From contig NZ_CP029487.1 of the NCBI RefSeq assembly GCF_002441855.2, positions 2,666,001 to 2,730,000 on the forward strand: 64,000 bases of DNA. Reading direction: 5' to 3'. The position numbers and the translations under genes were made by a program. This DNA is from Eubacterium maltosivorans (GTDB taxonomy: Bacteria > Bacillota > Clostridia > Eubacteriales > Eubacteriaceae). This document shows, piece by piece, positions 16,550 through 24,797 of this stretch. Positions within the stretch are counted from its first letter, which is position 1, and the number at the start of each line of letters is the position of its first letter. The notes under the pieces were generated by a model. The model saw only the letters and a list, made by a program, of their open reading frames with translations. It did no database searches and had not been told where the DNA came from.

Positions 16550-17401
16550 TTATAAAATTGGTATCCATATTTCACTTTTATAATCCTCCGCAAAGCTGTT
16601 ACCCGCCGAATACCACTCTATTTCCGGGCAGTCTGCATGGTCAAAGGGATACTTGATAACCCACTCCTCATTTAAAAATCTCCAGCCCTTCTGGATAGCG
16701 CCCGGCATCGGGCCGACACACTCAAAAACAGCCCAGGCCGCCGGCGGAATCTCAATGGCCTCAAGCCCTCTTCCCGCGGGCCTGTCGGTAACCCCGGCAA
16801 TATAATAGTCCATTCTCCCATCCTGATAATTTCCAAACACGCCAAAAGTGCCCGAGGGCTTATGGGACTCTGTATAAGAAATGATCTGCGCCAGCCTGCC
16901 ATTCTGCATGACCTCATTCCAGAAAGCTGGAATTGCCCTGAAATTCTCACCATTTATGCAGCTGATGGAACGCCTGACACCCAAAAGCCGGAAGCCTTCC
17001 TTATGCTCGACCCGCCATTTAATATCATTATCCTCGACAAAGTTCATCCGTGGGTACACCTTTAAAACAGCGCTCTCCTTTCTGGCCTCTGTGGGCGTCA
17101 TGCCGTGAAAGGACTGAAAGGCCCGGGTAAAAGCTGTCGGCGAATCATAGCCGTATTTTACGCTGGCGTCCAGCACCTTAATCTCTGTGCTTTTAAAATC
17201 ATATCCTGCCAGAGTAAGCTTGCGGCTGCGGATATATTCCGCCAGCGTAATGCTGTTCATGTAGCTGAAAACCCGTTGAAAAAGCGAGTAGGAGCAGCAG
17301 GCCAGCTGCTCAATTTTTTTCTGGTCAAGCTCCTCGTGGCCCAGCTGCAGGCTGCTCTCAATATATTCAATAATTTTGTTTAAGCGTTCTGTCCAATCCA
17401 T
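16550..17401 (-). CDS. AraC family regulator with effector-binding domain
   Basis: A 283-aa protein of the same layout as the regulator at 1284-2198: an N-terminal AraC helix-turn-helix pair (KIIEYIESSLQLGHEELDQKKIEQL, SLFQRVFSYMNSITLAEYIRSRKL, SFHGMTPTEARK) and a C-terminal GyrI-like domain (ENFRAIPAFWNEVMQNGRL, RGLEAIEIPPAAWAVFECVGPMPGAIQ). The box it binds is not the one found near gene 1284-2198; instead a perfect CTTTTTGC/GCAAAAAG palindrome lies upstream. It probably controls the two genes that follow it. Confidence 0.9.
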   Translation of the reverse strand: MDWTERLNKIIEYIESSLQLGHEELDQKKIEQLACCSYSLFQRVFSYMNSITLAEYIRSRKLTLAGYDFKSTEIKVLDASVKYGYDSPTAFTRAFQSFHGMTPTEARKESAVLKVYPRMNFVEDNDIKWRVEHKEGFRLLGVRRSISCINGENFRAIPAFWNEVMQNGRLAQIISYTESHKPSGTFGVFGNYQDGRMDYYIAGVTDRPAGRGLEAIEIPPAAWAVFECVGPMPGAIQKGWRFLNEEWVIKYPFDHADCPEIEWYSAGNSFAEDYKSEIWIPIL

Positions 17402-17421
17402 CCTTACTTCCTTTCTGTTTT

Positions 17422-17471
17422 ATCATAGCACACTTTCTTAAAGCCTTCCTCTCTTTTTGCGCCGCAAAAAG
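17422..17471 (-). promoter_or_regulatory. Promoter and palindrome upstream of second AraC gene
   Basis: TATGAT on the minus strand (17422-17427) forms the -10. Twenty-five bp further upstream lies the perfect inverted repeat CTTTTTGC-N3-GCAAAAAG (17453-17471). Its position fits an operator or activator site, by inference. Confidence 0.45.
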
Positions 17472-17488
17472 CGGACTAAAGACTTTAT

Positions 17489-17514
17489 TAAAAAAGGGCG
17501 GAAAATCCGCCCTT
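17489..17514 (-). terminator. Terminator of GHKL kinase gene
   Basis: Minus-strand hairpin AAGGGCGGA-TTT-TCCGCCCTT (17494-17514) followed by T residues, about 90 bp after the kinase stop codon. Confidence 0.85.
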
Positions 17515-17601
17515 CAAATTTCATTCGATTTTAATATACCAGCCCGCTTCATATCTGCCTCTAAAAAATCCAGCCACACTGCACATCTCCATACGATCGC
17601 C

Positions 17602-18927
17602 TTAAACCACCTTTAGCATGACCTGCACTGTAAAGTCATTTTTATCATAGTGGATTTCCATCACTCCCTTATTTTTTTCCACAATCCTTTTTACCGATGC
17701 GATGCCCATACCCTCGCCCTCGTGCTTTGTGGAATAATACTGCTTATCTCTGAAAATCACTGCTTTCTGATAGGTATTCCGGATGTCCAGTACCAACTGG
17801 CGGCCCTCCACATCCGCCTTGATCTGGATCATTCTGGGATTTTTTTCACAGGCGGCACATGCCTCTACAGCATTTTCCACAAGATTTCCAAAGATAATGC
17901 ACAAATCCGTATCCGGTATATCGAGCGACTCCCGCACGTTGGCTTTTACTGTCACCTCGATTCCTTCTGCCCTGGCCACAGTGTAATAGTGCATTAGTAT
18001 CGCGTTAACCACCGGATTCTGGCAAAAGGAGATATCCTCACCGGCCAAATATTCCGGAGCCAGGGCCTTCATGTAATGCTGCAGCCCCTCCATATCCTTA
18101 TTGTCCAGAAAGCTGTCGATGGACAGCAGATGATGCCGCCAATCATGCCGGAGCCTGGCGTTATTTTCCACATTTTCAATCATCCGCTGATACTGGTCCT
18201 CCTGCATCCGCAGCTGAGATGAAATAAGCTTTGTCTGCTGTGCAGCCGTTATTCCCCTGTAGGTCTGAATCAGCATCAGGAGGGTCACCAGAAAAAAAGT
18301 GTAGGTAGTAACAGCCCAGAGAACCGTAAATGTAATATCCACGCCATTGGTTGGCACATGGGCTTTCCAGTAATCTCCGACAATCTTTACAAAGAAAATC
18401 ATATAAATCAACGCCGGGATCACCCAGATATACTTCCAAAAGCTGAAATCACCCTCAAACTCAACCACCTGTTTATACAGCCGGACCATCAAAATCCAAA
18501 GCAGCGGAAAGCACACAACGAGCACGCCGATCACCACAAGGGCATACACCATCGAAAACGGCAGATTCAGACTCAGGGAATTGACAATCACCTTGGCAAT
18601 GGCGACAATATTGACATACAGGTTTAAAACCATCAAAACAATGAACAATATCTCAAAAAAACTGCCCTTAATAGCGATGTGGAAAATAACCACCGCTGTG
18701 ATAATCCACAGCACAATCCCAAAGCTGCTGTACTCTACTAAAAACTTTCCGGAAGTTAAAAACAAAACAATGACCACGACCGTAATGGCTGTCAATAGCC
18801 CGGCTAAAACCGCTGTCACAAGATTATTGTAACGAAACCGGCTTTTGAAGGGTGTAAACAGGCAGTAGGCGAAGACAATACAACAGACGACAACCCGGAG
18901 CGTTGTGCTTATAATATCAATGAGCAT
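17602..18927 (-). CDS. Orphan GHKL-domain sensor histidine kinase (AgrC/HPK10-like)
   Basis: A 441-aa kinase. The first 225 residues are six to seven membrane helices, as in peptide-sensing AgrC-type kinases. The dimerisation helix carries the phosphorylated His in ARLRHDWRHHLLSIDSFLDN (near 265). The ATPase is of the HATPase_c_5 type with N-box LCIIFGNLVENAVEAC and G-box HEGEGMGIASVKRIVE. No LytTR response regulator, AgrB or AgrD-like peptide gene is adjacent, so the partner is elsewhere. A -10 TATAAT is 54 bp upstream of the start. Confidence 0.9.
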   Translation of the reverse strand: MLIDIISTTLRVVVCCIVFAYCLFTPFKSRFRYNNLVTAVLAGLLTAITVVVIVLFLTSGKFLVEYSSFGIVLWIITAVVIFHIAIKGSFFEILFIVLMVLNLYVNIVAIAKVIVNSLSLNLPFSMVYALVVIGVLVVCFPLLWILMVRLYKQVVEFEGDFSFWKYIWVIPALIYMIFFVKIVGDYWKAHVPTNGVDITFTVLWAVTTYTFFLVTLLMLIQTYRGITAAQQTKLISSQLRMQEDQYQRMIENVENNARLRHDWRHHLLSIDSFLDNKDMEGLQHYMKALAPEYLAGEDISFCQNPVVNAILMHYYTVARAEGIEVTVKANVRESLDIPDTDLCIIFGNLVENAVEACAACEKNPRMIQIKADVEGRQLVLDIRNTYQKAVIFRDKQYYSTKHEGEGMGIASVKRIVEKNKGVMEIHYDKNDFTVQVMLKVV

Positions 18928-19210
18928 ACGTTCCCTCTCTTTTCCAAAATCTGATTTTTATCGTCCTCTCATCTATCTCCATTATAATACATTTTTTTCT
19001 TCTTTTGTAGCAGCATTTCTGTTTTTAATGCATTTTTCGATGACAGTCTCTGATTTCTCCTCTGGACCTCCGGCAAAAACAGCCTGTTCGCCTGTTCGCT
19101 GTATTATAGCCATACCCGGCAGACAGCGGCAGATTCCATGAGGCATGGCAGGATCTGGACGATTATTTTAGCCTGCTTTCAACTTTGCTTAATTCTGACG
19201 CGGCATATAA
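18928..19210. other. Intergenic region between GHKL kinase and TIM-like gene
   Basis: About 280 bp without a convincing gene. It holds the kinase promoter, with minus-strand TATAAT at 18981-18986, and ends at the terminator of the sugar operon. A 54-codon minus-strand reading frame (18982-19146) lacks a ribosome site and its stop overlaps that -10, so I do not call it. Confidence 0.5.
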
Positions 19211-19240
19211 AAAACCGCCGGCCACAGATGCGCCGGCGGT
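19211..19240 (-). terminator. Terminator of the sugar-phosphate operon
   Basis: Minus-strand arms ACCGCCGGC and GCCGGCGGT (19232-19240, 19214-19222) followed by TTTTTT, 13 bp after the TIM-like stop codon. Confidence 0.88.
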
Positions 19241-19252
19241 AAATAATCCTGT

Positions 19253-19951
19253 CTATTCTCTATTCAGTTCATTCTGCGCTTTTTTCAAAGCGTCCAGCAT
19301 TTCTATAATCTTTCCCTTTCGGCTCGGCGCGTTCAGAATACCGCTGGTGCCACCGCTTCCATGGGCGCCTTCCATGACTACTCGGTAAACATCATCGCCG
19401 GTGCTGACTCCGGCAGCCTGAACGATCAGAATTGTATCGTCAATGGACTTCACCGCGTCATTTGTCGCCTTAATATAATCCTCGCTGCTCGTGCTGCCTG
19501 TCCCGATCAGGCTGGTCGGTTCACAGATCATCATATCTGGTTTCAGCTGTGCGACAGCTTTTGATTCCTCCGGAGAATCGGCGCACACAATGGTGGCGAT
19601 CTCAAGCTCATCGGCGCGCTTGATGATTTTGTCAAGCTGCGCGGTGGTTACAGGGTGCTCCGCATGGTTTAAAACAACGGCCTGAGCGCCGGCGGCCTTA
19701 AGCCCTTCGGGTAAAATGTGGCCCATCCCCCGGCCCGGCACAATGCCGTCCATGTGCTGGGCGGTCACGACGATATGCTCTGTGGCGTCGGCGACTTTCT
19801 GAATATCCACATGCTGGGCGGTAAAGAGAATATCCAGATCGTATTCTTCAGAGAGCTGATCGCAGACCCTCGCCAGCTCCACAGATTCTTCTCCATAAAT
19901 GTAAGCCTTGGGATTGACGATTAAAAAAGGCGCGCGTATTTTTCTTTTCAT
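19253..19951 (-). CDS. Triosephosphate isomerase-like protein (possible tetrulose-/triose-phosphate isomerase)
   Basis: A 232-aa TIM-barrel isomerase, shorter than the 250-aa bacterial TpiA and closer in style to archaeal TIM. Catalytic positions are kept although their context differs: N-x-K in IVNPKAYIYG, the His-x-Glu in LNHAEHP (canonical GHSER), and the Glu in ICEPTSLIGTG. The start at 19951 follows GGGGGAATAGAA; a longer start would overlap the gene before it. TIM homologues in kinase/epimerase/aldolase clusters can act on L-erythrulose-1-P or D-erythrulose-4-P instead of triose-P (LerI/EryH type), which is a plausible alternative here. Confidence 0.85.
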   Translation of the reverse strand: MKRKIRAPFLIVNPKAYIYGEESVELARVCDQLSEEYDLDILFTAQHVDIQKVADATEHIVVTAQHMDGIVPGRGMGHILPEGLKAAGAQAVVLNHAEHPVTTAQLDKIIKRADELEIATIVCADSPEESKAVAQLKPDMMICEPTSLIGTGSTSSEDYIKATNDAVKSIDDTILIVQAAGVSTGDDVYRVVMEGAHGSGGTSGILNAPSRKGKIIEMLDALKKAQNELNRE

Positions 19952-19953
19952 TT

Positions 19954-20475
19954 CTATTCCCCCATCACCACAATTTTGCACTGGCGTACCCGCGGGCGGG
20001 CACGGTCAAAATCCGCAAAATAGATATAGCCTGTTTTTCCAACGCCCAGCGCTCCGTCATCCACGTCGAACACCTCGCTTGCGCCGATCAAAGTGGCTTT
20101 AATGTGAGCGTCACAGTTCCAGATTGCGGTCCGGTCACCGCCCGGAAGGTAGGACTCGATGTTCGGCCATTTTTCAACCTCCTCAAAATGCTTTTCTCCG
20201 GGATAGCGGTACTGCTCCCAGCTTACCTGATTTGGAATAATTTTTTCCAGAACATCGTTGAGATCAGCCTGAAGATACTCATCTCCATCCTCAGTATAAT
20301 CGTGCACAAATTCTTCAAAGAAGACCGCACAGGTAGTGTGGGGTGAAATTACAGTGCAAGTGCCGTTTTTAATGCCGCTTTTAGCAATGGCTTCGCGGAC
20401 CTGCGGTGTAATATTGATATAGGTTGGGGTATTTCCATGAGATTCTACGCTAATTTGTTCTTTATATACAGTCAT
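19954..20475 (-). CDS. YjbQ family protein (UPF0047, secondary thiamine-phosphate synthase-like)
   Basis: A 173-aa single-domain protein. The family core is CTVISPHTTCAVFFEE (His and Thr-Thr), then DLNDVLEKIIP, LPGGDRTAIWNCDAHIKATLIGASEVFDVDDGALGVGKTGYIYFADFDRARPRVRQ. The start is taken at 20475 (MTVYKEQIS), with GGAGG six bases upstream; an ATG two codons earlier overlaps that ribosome site. The family has weak thiamine-phosphate synthase activity in E. coli but its true role is unsettled. Its place in a sugar-phosphate operon, two bases before the TIM-like start, argues for a carbohydrate function. Confidence 0.88.
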   Translation of the reverse strand: MTVYKEQISVESHGNTPTYINITPQVREAIAKSGIKNGTCTVISPHTTCAVFFEEFVHDYTEDGDEYLQADLNDVLEKIIPNQVSWEQYRYPGEKHFEEVEKWPNIESYLPGGDRTAIWNCDAHIKATLIGASEVFDVDDGALGVGKTGYIYFADFDRARPRVRQCKIVVMGE

Positions 20476-20497
20476 TTTCATCCTCCAGATTGGTCTG

Positions 20498-21337
20498 TCA
20501 GTCAATTGGTTTAGTCTCAAAGACAGAATAGTAGTGCTCCAGGCAGTCCTGCATGCCCTTCTTTGATAATGCCTTCACATCAAGGTAGGTTTTCGGCGGT
20601 GCTTCTTCCAGTGATTTCATGGCCGCAGCCAGCAGATCCGAGAAAATATTGATCTTGGAAATACCATTTACCGCACATTTGTTGAGGTTTTCGTCCCCTG
20701 AGGAAGAACCTCCGTGCAGCACCAACGGTGTGTCGATGGCCCCGGCGATTTCCTTCAAGCGGTCAAAATTGATTTCCGGAATGCCCTTGTACATACCGTG
20801 GGCTGTCCCGATGGAGATGGCCAGAGAATCGACACCAGTTTCCTCCACAAAACGTCTGGCTTCCTTCACAGTGGTGTACTGCGAATCGGACTCATCGTGA
20901 TTTTCGTAATTCTCACCAGCGCCCACATGGCCGATCTCCGCCTCAACCACCGCGCCCCGCGCGTGGGCATAGGCGATAATTTCCTTTGTTCTGCGGACAT
21001 TTTCCTCAAAGGATTCCATAGACGCATCGATCATTACTGAGGTGAAGCCCATATCCACTGCCTTTTTAATGATCTCGGGATCGGTCCCATGATCCAGGTG
21101 CAGCGCAACCGGCACCTTTGCCGCTGCCGCGTATTTTTTTCCCACAAGCGCTGCATCTTCAAGGGTTATATTTTCCCCGATATGCGCCTCTGCCAGCGGC
21201 AGAATCAACGGTACATTCAGCTTTTCCGCTGTCTCCACATGCCAGCGCAGAGATTCCAGATCAATAAAATTCGGAGCTGGTATAGCGTATCCGCCTTCCC
21301 GCGCTTTTTCAAACATTTCTTTTGATGTGACTAACAT
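20498..21337 (-). CDS. Class II fructose-bisphosphate aldolase family protein (GatY/KbaY-like ketose-bisphosphate aldolase)
   Basis: A 279-aa zinc aldolase that cleaves a ketose bisphosphate or ketose-1-phosphate to DHAP (or glycolaldehyde phosphate-type products) and an aldehyde. Zinc ligands and catalytic residues are in ALHLDHGTD (Asp and His), VEAEIGHVGAGE (Glu), SIGTAHGMYKG (His) and LVLHGGSSSGDE (His). NIFSDLLAA completes the phosphate site. At 279 residues it matches the tagatose/fructose GatY-KbaY size class rather than long FbaA. A strong AGCAGGAGGATGCA ribosome site fixes the start. It sits in the middle of the kinase operon. Confidence 0.92.
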   Translation of the reverse strand: MLVTSKEMFEKAREGGYAIPAPNFIDLESLRWHVETAEKLNVPLILPLAEAHIGENITLEDAALVGKKYAAAAKVPVALHLDHGTDPEIIKKAVDMGFTSVMIDASMESFEENVRRTKEIIAYAHARGAVVEAEIGHVGAGENYENHDESDSQYTTVKEARRFVEETGVDSLAISIGTAHGMYKGIPEINFDRLKEIAGAIDTPLVLHGGSSSGDENLNKCAVNGISKINIFSDLLAAAMKSLEEAPPKTYLDVKALSKKGMQDCLEHYYSVFETKPID

Positions 21338-21352
21338 TGCATCCTCCTGCTG

Positions 21353-22000
21353 TTATAAATTTTTCAGGTTTTGCACCCGCTCTGCCATCGCGTCATCCTG
21401 GAATACATAGCTGCCGGCAATCAGTACGTCAGCCCCAGCCTCGACCAGTTTCTGACCATTGCTGCCATTTACACCGCCGTCCACACTTATGGGGACGCGG
21501 CTTTCTGTTTTTACCATGATTTCCTGAGCCTCCCGCAGCTTTTCATAGATACATGGGTTCAGCGGCTGCCCGCCATAGCCTGGCTCCGCGCTCATCATAA
21601 TCAGCCAGTCAATACAGGGCAAAAGATAGGCAAGCCGCTCTGTGCCGTAGGTTGGCCCAATTCCGATACCGGCTTTTATCCCCCTTTTCCGGATCTCCTG
21701 GATCAGATGCAGTGGGTTGGAGCAGGCATCCAGCTGAAAGGTCACGATATCTGCTCCACAGTCCGCAAAGATTGGAAAAAAAGTTTCCGGGTGGCAGACC
21801 TCAAAATGTACAGATATGGGCAGCCCACTAATCTTTTTTAAATCCCTGATCAGCTGGGGGCCATAGGTCATGTTCTCCACATACACGCCGTCCATGATGT
21901 CGACGTGTATGTAGTCAATGCCGGCCGCCTCAGCCTTGATGATCTGTTCTCCAATCCTTGTCTGGTCACAGGCCAGGATTGAAGCTGATACTAATGCCAT
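21353..22000 (-). CDS. Ribulose-phosphate 3-epimerase family protein
   Basis: A 215-aa TIM-barrel epimerase. Metal and catalytic residues are kept: His and Asp in YIHVDIMDGVYVENMTYGP, His in ISVHFEVCHP, Asp in ISVDGGVNG; MSAEPGYGGQPLNP is the usual flexible loop. In the strand after the first His, canonical TFHxEA is TFQLDA. Members include Rpe, AlsE (D-allulose-6-P) and tetrulose-phosphate epimerases. As it lies between a kinase and an aldolase gene, a substrate from the local pathway is more likely than housekeeping xylulose-5-P. Confidence 0.9.
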   Translation of the reverse strand: MALVSASILACDQTRIGEQIIKAEAAGIDYIHVDIMDGVYVENMTYGPQLIRDLKKISGLPISVHFEVCHPETFFPIFADCGADIVTFQLDACSNPLHLIQEIRKRGIKAGIGIGPTYGTERLAYLLPCIDWLIMMSAEPGYGGQPLNPCIYEKLREAQEIMVKTESRVPISVDGGVNGSNGQKLVEAGADVLIAGSYVFQDDAMAERVQNLKNL

Positions 22001-22027
22001 AGTATCCTCCTTTTTCTGTCAATTATC

Positions 22028-23569
22028 TTATTTGTGTGTGGTGACTGCGTGCATCCAGTCTTTAGCCAGAGCGTAAAATTCCTTATATTTTTCATAATAG
22101 AACATATAAGCGTCATGGCGCTGCTGGTCTGGCTCTACGGTATAATCAACCGTTGTCATGGACTCGGCGGCAGTCTGGATATCTGGATAAACGCCGCCAG
22201 CAACAGCGCCGAGAATCGCTGAGCCAAGGCATGGGCCTTCTGTTACCTTTGTAACAATGATCGGAACATTGCAGACATCCGCATGGGTCTGGAGCCAGAA
22301 CCGGCTCTTGACCGCGCCGCCGGAAACCACAATGCCGTCCGGTGAAAAGCCTGCCTGACGGAAGGAATCAATGATGGTTTCCGTACCGTAGCAAATGCTC
22401 TCAATGACCGCGCGGTACATATGCGCTGGCGTGTGTCCCAAAGACAGTCCGTAAAACATACCGCGGACATCCGGATCAACATGTGGCGTGCGGTTCCCCT
22501 GGAAGAAATCTAACGCGATGATGCCATCTGCGCCAATGGGCAGAGCTTCCGCCTCACGGTTCAGAATATCATAAACGCTGCACCCTTCCTCTGCTGCTTG
22601 TACTTTCAGGTTGCCGCAGAGCTGCTCCTTAAGCCAGTTGACAATGGAACCGGTCGAGGTCTGTCCCCCTTCGACCATCTGAAGTCCCTTGACGATGGCG
22701 TCAGGATAGGAGCCCCAGACACCCTTGCTGTGGATGGCTTCCTTCACCTGGGCAATGTGCAGGTGCGACGAGCCTGTGATGAGCGTAAGCTTTCCAGGCT
22801 GAACCGCATTGAGGCCGATGACACCGACGAAGGCATCCGCACCGCCTTCTCCCACCGGAATGCCAGCCACCAGACCAAGCTCCTCGGCTGCGGCTGCAGT
22901 CAGCCCGCCGACCAGCTCTCCCATTGCCAGAACACGCGGCGGCAGCTTTTCCACCAGATCTTCCAGCCCAATCGTGTTGTAAAAGTCAACAGGATAGCCG
23001 CCCTCCTCCGAATTGTAGTACCAACGGCTGGAGGCACAGTTGATACTGGCGGTATACTCGCCTGTTAAACGGTAGGTGAGCCAGTCTGTACATTCATAGA
23101 AGCGCGTAGCCTTGTGGTACAGCTTCGGCTCGTTTTCCTTCAGCCAGAGAGCTTTTGCCGGCAGACACTCAGCCGAAACCATGCCGTATCCATTATATTT
23201 CAGCGCATCATGACCGGTTTCGTACATGCGCTTTGCCTGCTCTGAAGCACGGATATCCATCCACATAATTGCCGGTCTTAAGGGTACCATATCCTCTCCA
23301 GATAAAAGCACCGTACAGCAGGTGGTATCCACACTCATCCCCTTGATACAGGATGGATCAATACCACTTTCCCTGATGGCCCTGCGTGATGCCTTACAGA
23401 TTGCTGCCCACCATTCATCCGGGTTCTGCTCCGCACGCCCGGATGCCGGCGTATACAGCGGATAAGGCTCCTCACAGAATACAATCGGCGTCCCCTTTAA
23501 ATCAAAGATACCTACACGCGCACCACCGGTGCCCATATCAATCCCTAACACGCAATCCAACTGTTTCAT
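22028..23569 (-). CDS. FGGY-family carbohydrate kinase (ketopentose/tetritol type)
   Basis: A 513-aa sugar kinase, first gene of the operon. FGGY_N spans about residues 5-250: LGIDMGTGGARVGIFD is the phosphate loop, MSVDTTCCTVLL and PAIMWMDIRASEQA follow, and the catalytic Asp is expected in GEGGADAFVG. FGGY_C spans about 260-450, with ITGSSHLHIAQ, MVEGGQTSTGSIVNWL and the ATP motif IVVSGGAVKSRFWLQTHADV. Length and motifs group it with ribulokinase- and erythritol-kinase-like members, not glycerol kinase. It would start the pathway by phosphorylating a sugar or polyol; no transporter gene is adjacent. Confidence 0.92.
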   Translation of the reverse strand: MKQLDCVLGIDMGTGGARVGIFDLKGTPIVFCEEPYPLYTPASGRAEQNPDEWWAAICKASRRAIRESGIDPSCIKGMSVDTTCCTVLLSGEDMVPLRPAIMWMDIRASEQAKRMYETGHDALKYNGYGMVSAECLPAKALWLKENEPKLYHKATRFYECTDWLTYRLTGEYTASINCASSRWYYNSEEGGYPVDFYNTIGLEDLVEKLPPRVLAMGELVGGLTAAAAEELGLVAGIPVGEGGADAFVGVIGLNAVQPGKLTLITGSSHLHIAQVKEAIHSKGVWGSYPDAIVKGLQMVEGGQTSTGSIVNWLKEQLCGNLKVQAAEEGCSVYDILNREAEALPIGADGIIALDFFQGNRTPHVDPDVRGMFYGLSLGHTPAHMYRAVIESICYGTETIIDSFRQAGFSPDGIVVSGGAVKSRFWLQTHADVCNVPIIVTKVTEGPCLGSAILGAVAGGVYPDIQTAAESMTTVDYTVEPDQQRHDAYMFYYEKYKEFYALAKDWMHAVTTHK

Positions 23570-23658
23570 TGTATTACCCCCTTAAATTTTTGTACAACCA
23601 GGATTGTATTCTCCCCCATGAGATACATTCGTTCCTACTTGTAACTTTTGATATCAAC

Positions 23659-23687
23659 ATCATACAACAATAACATATGTGTGTCAA
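23659..23687 (-). promoter_or_regulatory. Promoter of the FGGY kinase operon
   Basis: Minus strand TTGACA (23682-23687), 17 bp, TATGAT (23659-23664). A 10-bp palindrome TTGATATCAA (23648-23657) lies just past the -10, in the expected transcription start region, and is a candidate operator for the divergent SorC-type regulator. Confidence 0.8.
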
Positions 23688-23724
23688 TATTTTTTTGTTT
23701 TTTAAACCAAAACCTTTATATTTC

Positions 23725-23754
23725 TTGACTTTTTAACAATGCTTAACGTATAAT
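23725..23754 (+). promoter_or_regulatory. Promoter of SorC-type regulator gene
   Basis: TTGACT (23725-23730), 18 bp, TATAAT (23749-23754). It is back to back with the kinase promoter, 37 bp between the -35 elements. Confidence 0.8.
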
Positions 23755-23825
23755 CAAACTAGATTTAGTAACAAATGTGCCTCTAGTGTGATAGAGGTCA
23801 AAGCCACCGAGAAAAGGAAGACAAA

Positions 23826-24767
23826 ATGAATAAAATCGAATCATCAGATTCCATGTTTAATAAAATGATCCTCATCGCAAATCTTTACTATAAAGAAAAA
23901 TTGTCACAGCAGGAAATTGCAAAAAAACTGAATATTTCAAGACCGTGGGTTTCAAAACTCCTGGCCCGCGCAGAGGAAAGCGGTATTGTAAAAATTGAAG
24001 TCATGACGCCCTTTACCGAAAACGCAGCCCTGGAAAGCGCGCTCATGCACAAGTATTACATCAAGCATGTCGGCGTCATCAAAAGCGATAATACCACCAG
24101 AGACGATCTGGCCCTCGCCGCCGCCAACTATTTTATTTCAGAGCTGCGCCCAGAAGACATCGTTGGCGTCGGCTGGGGCACCAGCGTCTCAAGGCTCATC
24201 TCAGCCACCGAATCCCTGTGTTTTCCAAAGGTTAAAGTTGTTCCTCTGGCCGGCAGCTTCGGCAATACCATGGATCTTTTCCCCAACCTGAGCAGTATCC
24301 GCCTGGCCAAAACCATCAACGGCGTTGCCGAAGTTATCCACGCTCCGGCTGTGTGCAGCTCGCCGAAGGAATACGAAGCCCTGATGAACAACGACCAGAC
24401 ACAAAAGCTTCTGTACATGGGTGAACACGCCGATATCCTGCTTCTGGGCATGGGTACCTTTGAAGTTTCCTCACAGCCACAGTTCGGAATTTTTACACCC
24501 GGCGATATCACCGAGCTGAAGGCCAAACAGGTCATGGGCGATATTGCCCTTCAATACCTCGACGTCAATGGAAACCCCATCGATACAGATTTCACAAGAA
24601 GACTGATCCGGGCAAATATCTTTAAGGCCAGCGCCAACGCGCGGACCAGCATTGGCATTGCTGAAGGCGCTTATAAAAAGGATATTATCCACGCTGTGCT
24701 CTCCCTAAAGCTGGTAAATGCGTTATTTACCGATGAGGAGACTGCGCTGGCGCTGTTGGGAATATAA
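23826..24767 (+). CDS. SorC/DeoR-type sugar-binding transcriptional regulator
   Basis: A 313-aa regulator. The N-terminal helix-turn-helix is YYKEKLSQQEIAKKLNISRPWVSKLLARAEESGIVKIEV (residues about 17-57). The rest is the SorC sugar-phosphate-binding domain: IVGVGWGTSV, VVPLAGSFGN, APAVCSS, ADILLLGMGTFE, VMGDIALQYLDVNGNPID, ASANARTSIGIAEGAYKKDIIHAVLSLKLVNALFTDEETALALL. Such proteins bind a phosphorylated intermediate, so a product of the divergent kinase is the likely signal. AAAAGGAAG precedes the start codon. Confidence 0.93.
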   Translation: MNKIESSDSMFNKMILIANLYYKEKLSQQEIAKKLNISRPWVSKLLARAEESGIVKIEVMTPFTENAALESALMHKYYIKHVGVIKSDNTTRDDLALAAANYFISELRPEDIVGVGWGTSVSRLISATESLCFPKVKVVPLAGSFGNTMDLFPNLSSIRLAKTINGVAEVIHAPAVCSSPKEYEALMNNDQTQKLLYMGEHADILLLGMGTFEVSSQPQFGIFTPGDITELKAKQVMGDIALQYLDVNGNPIDTDFTRRLIRANIFKASANARTSIGIAEGAYKKDIIHAVLSLKLVNALFTDEETALALLGI

Positions 24768-24797
24768 AAAAAGGGTCGTCACATTAGCGTGACGCCC
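24766..24797 (-). terminator. Terminator for leftward transcription out of the defence island
   Basis: Minus strand GGG-CGTCAC-GCTAAT-GTGACG-A-CCC (24773-24797, one bulged base) followed by seven T. It lies directly after the stop codon of the convergent SorC gene and forms the outer end of the larger palindrome. Confidence 0.75.

Noticed and set aside
18982-19146. 54-codon minus-strand ORF upstream of the GHKL kinase, considered as an AgrD-like signal peptide gene
   Set aside because: No ribosome site, no peptide-like features, and its stop codon overlaps the kinase -10 element.
19253-19951. Housekeeping tpiA
   Set aside because: The motif context (NPK, NHAEHP) and short length differ from bacterial TpiA, and it lies in a substrate-specific operon; kept as TIM-like.
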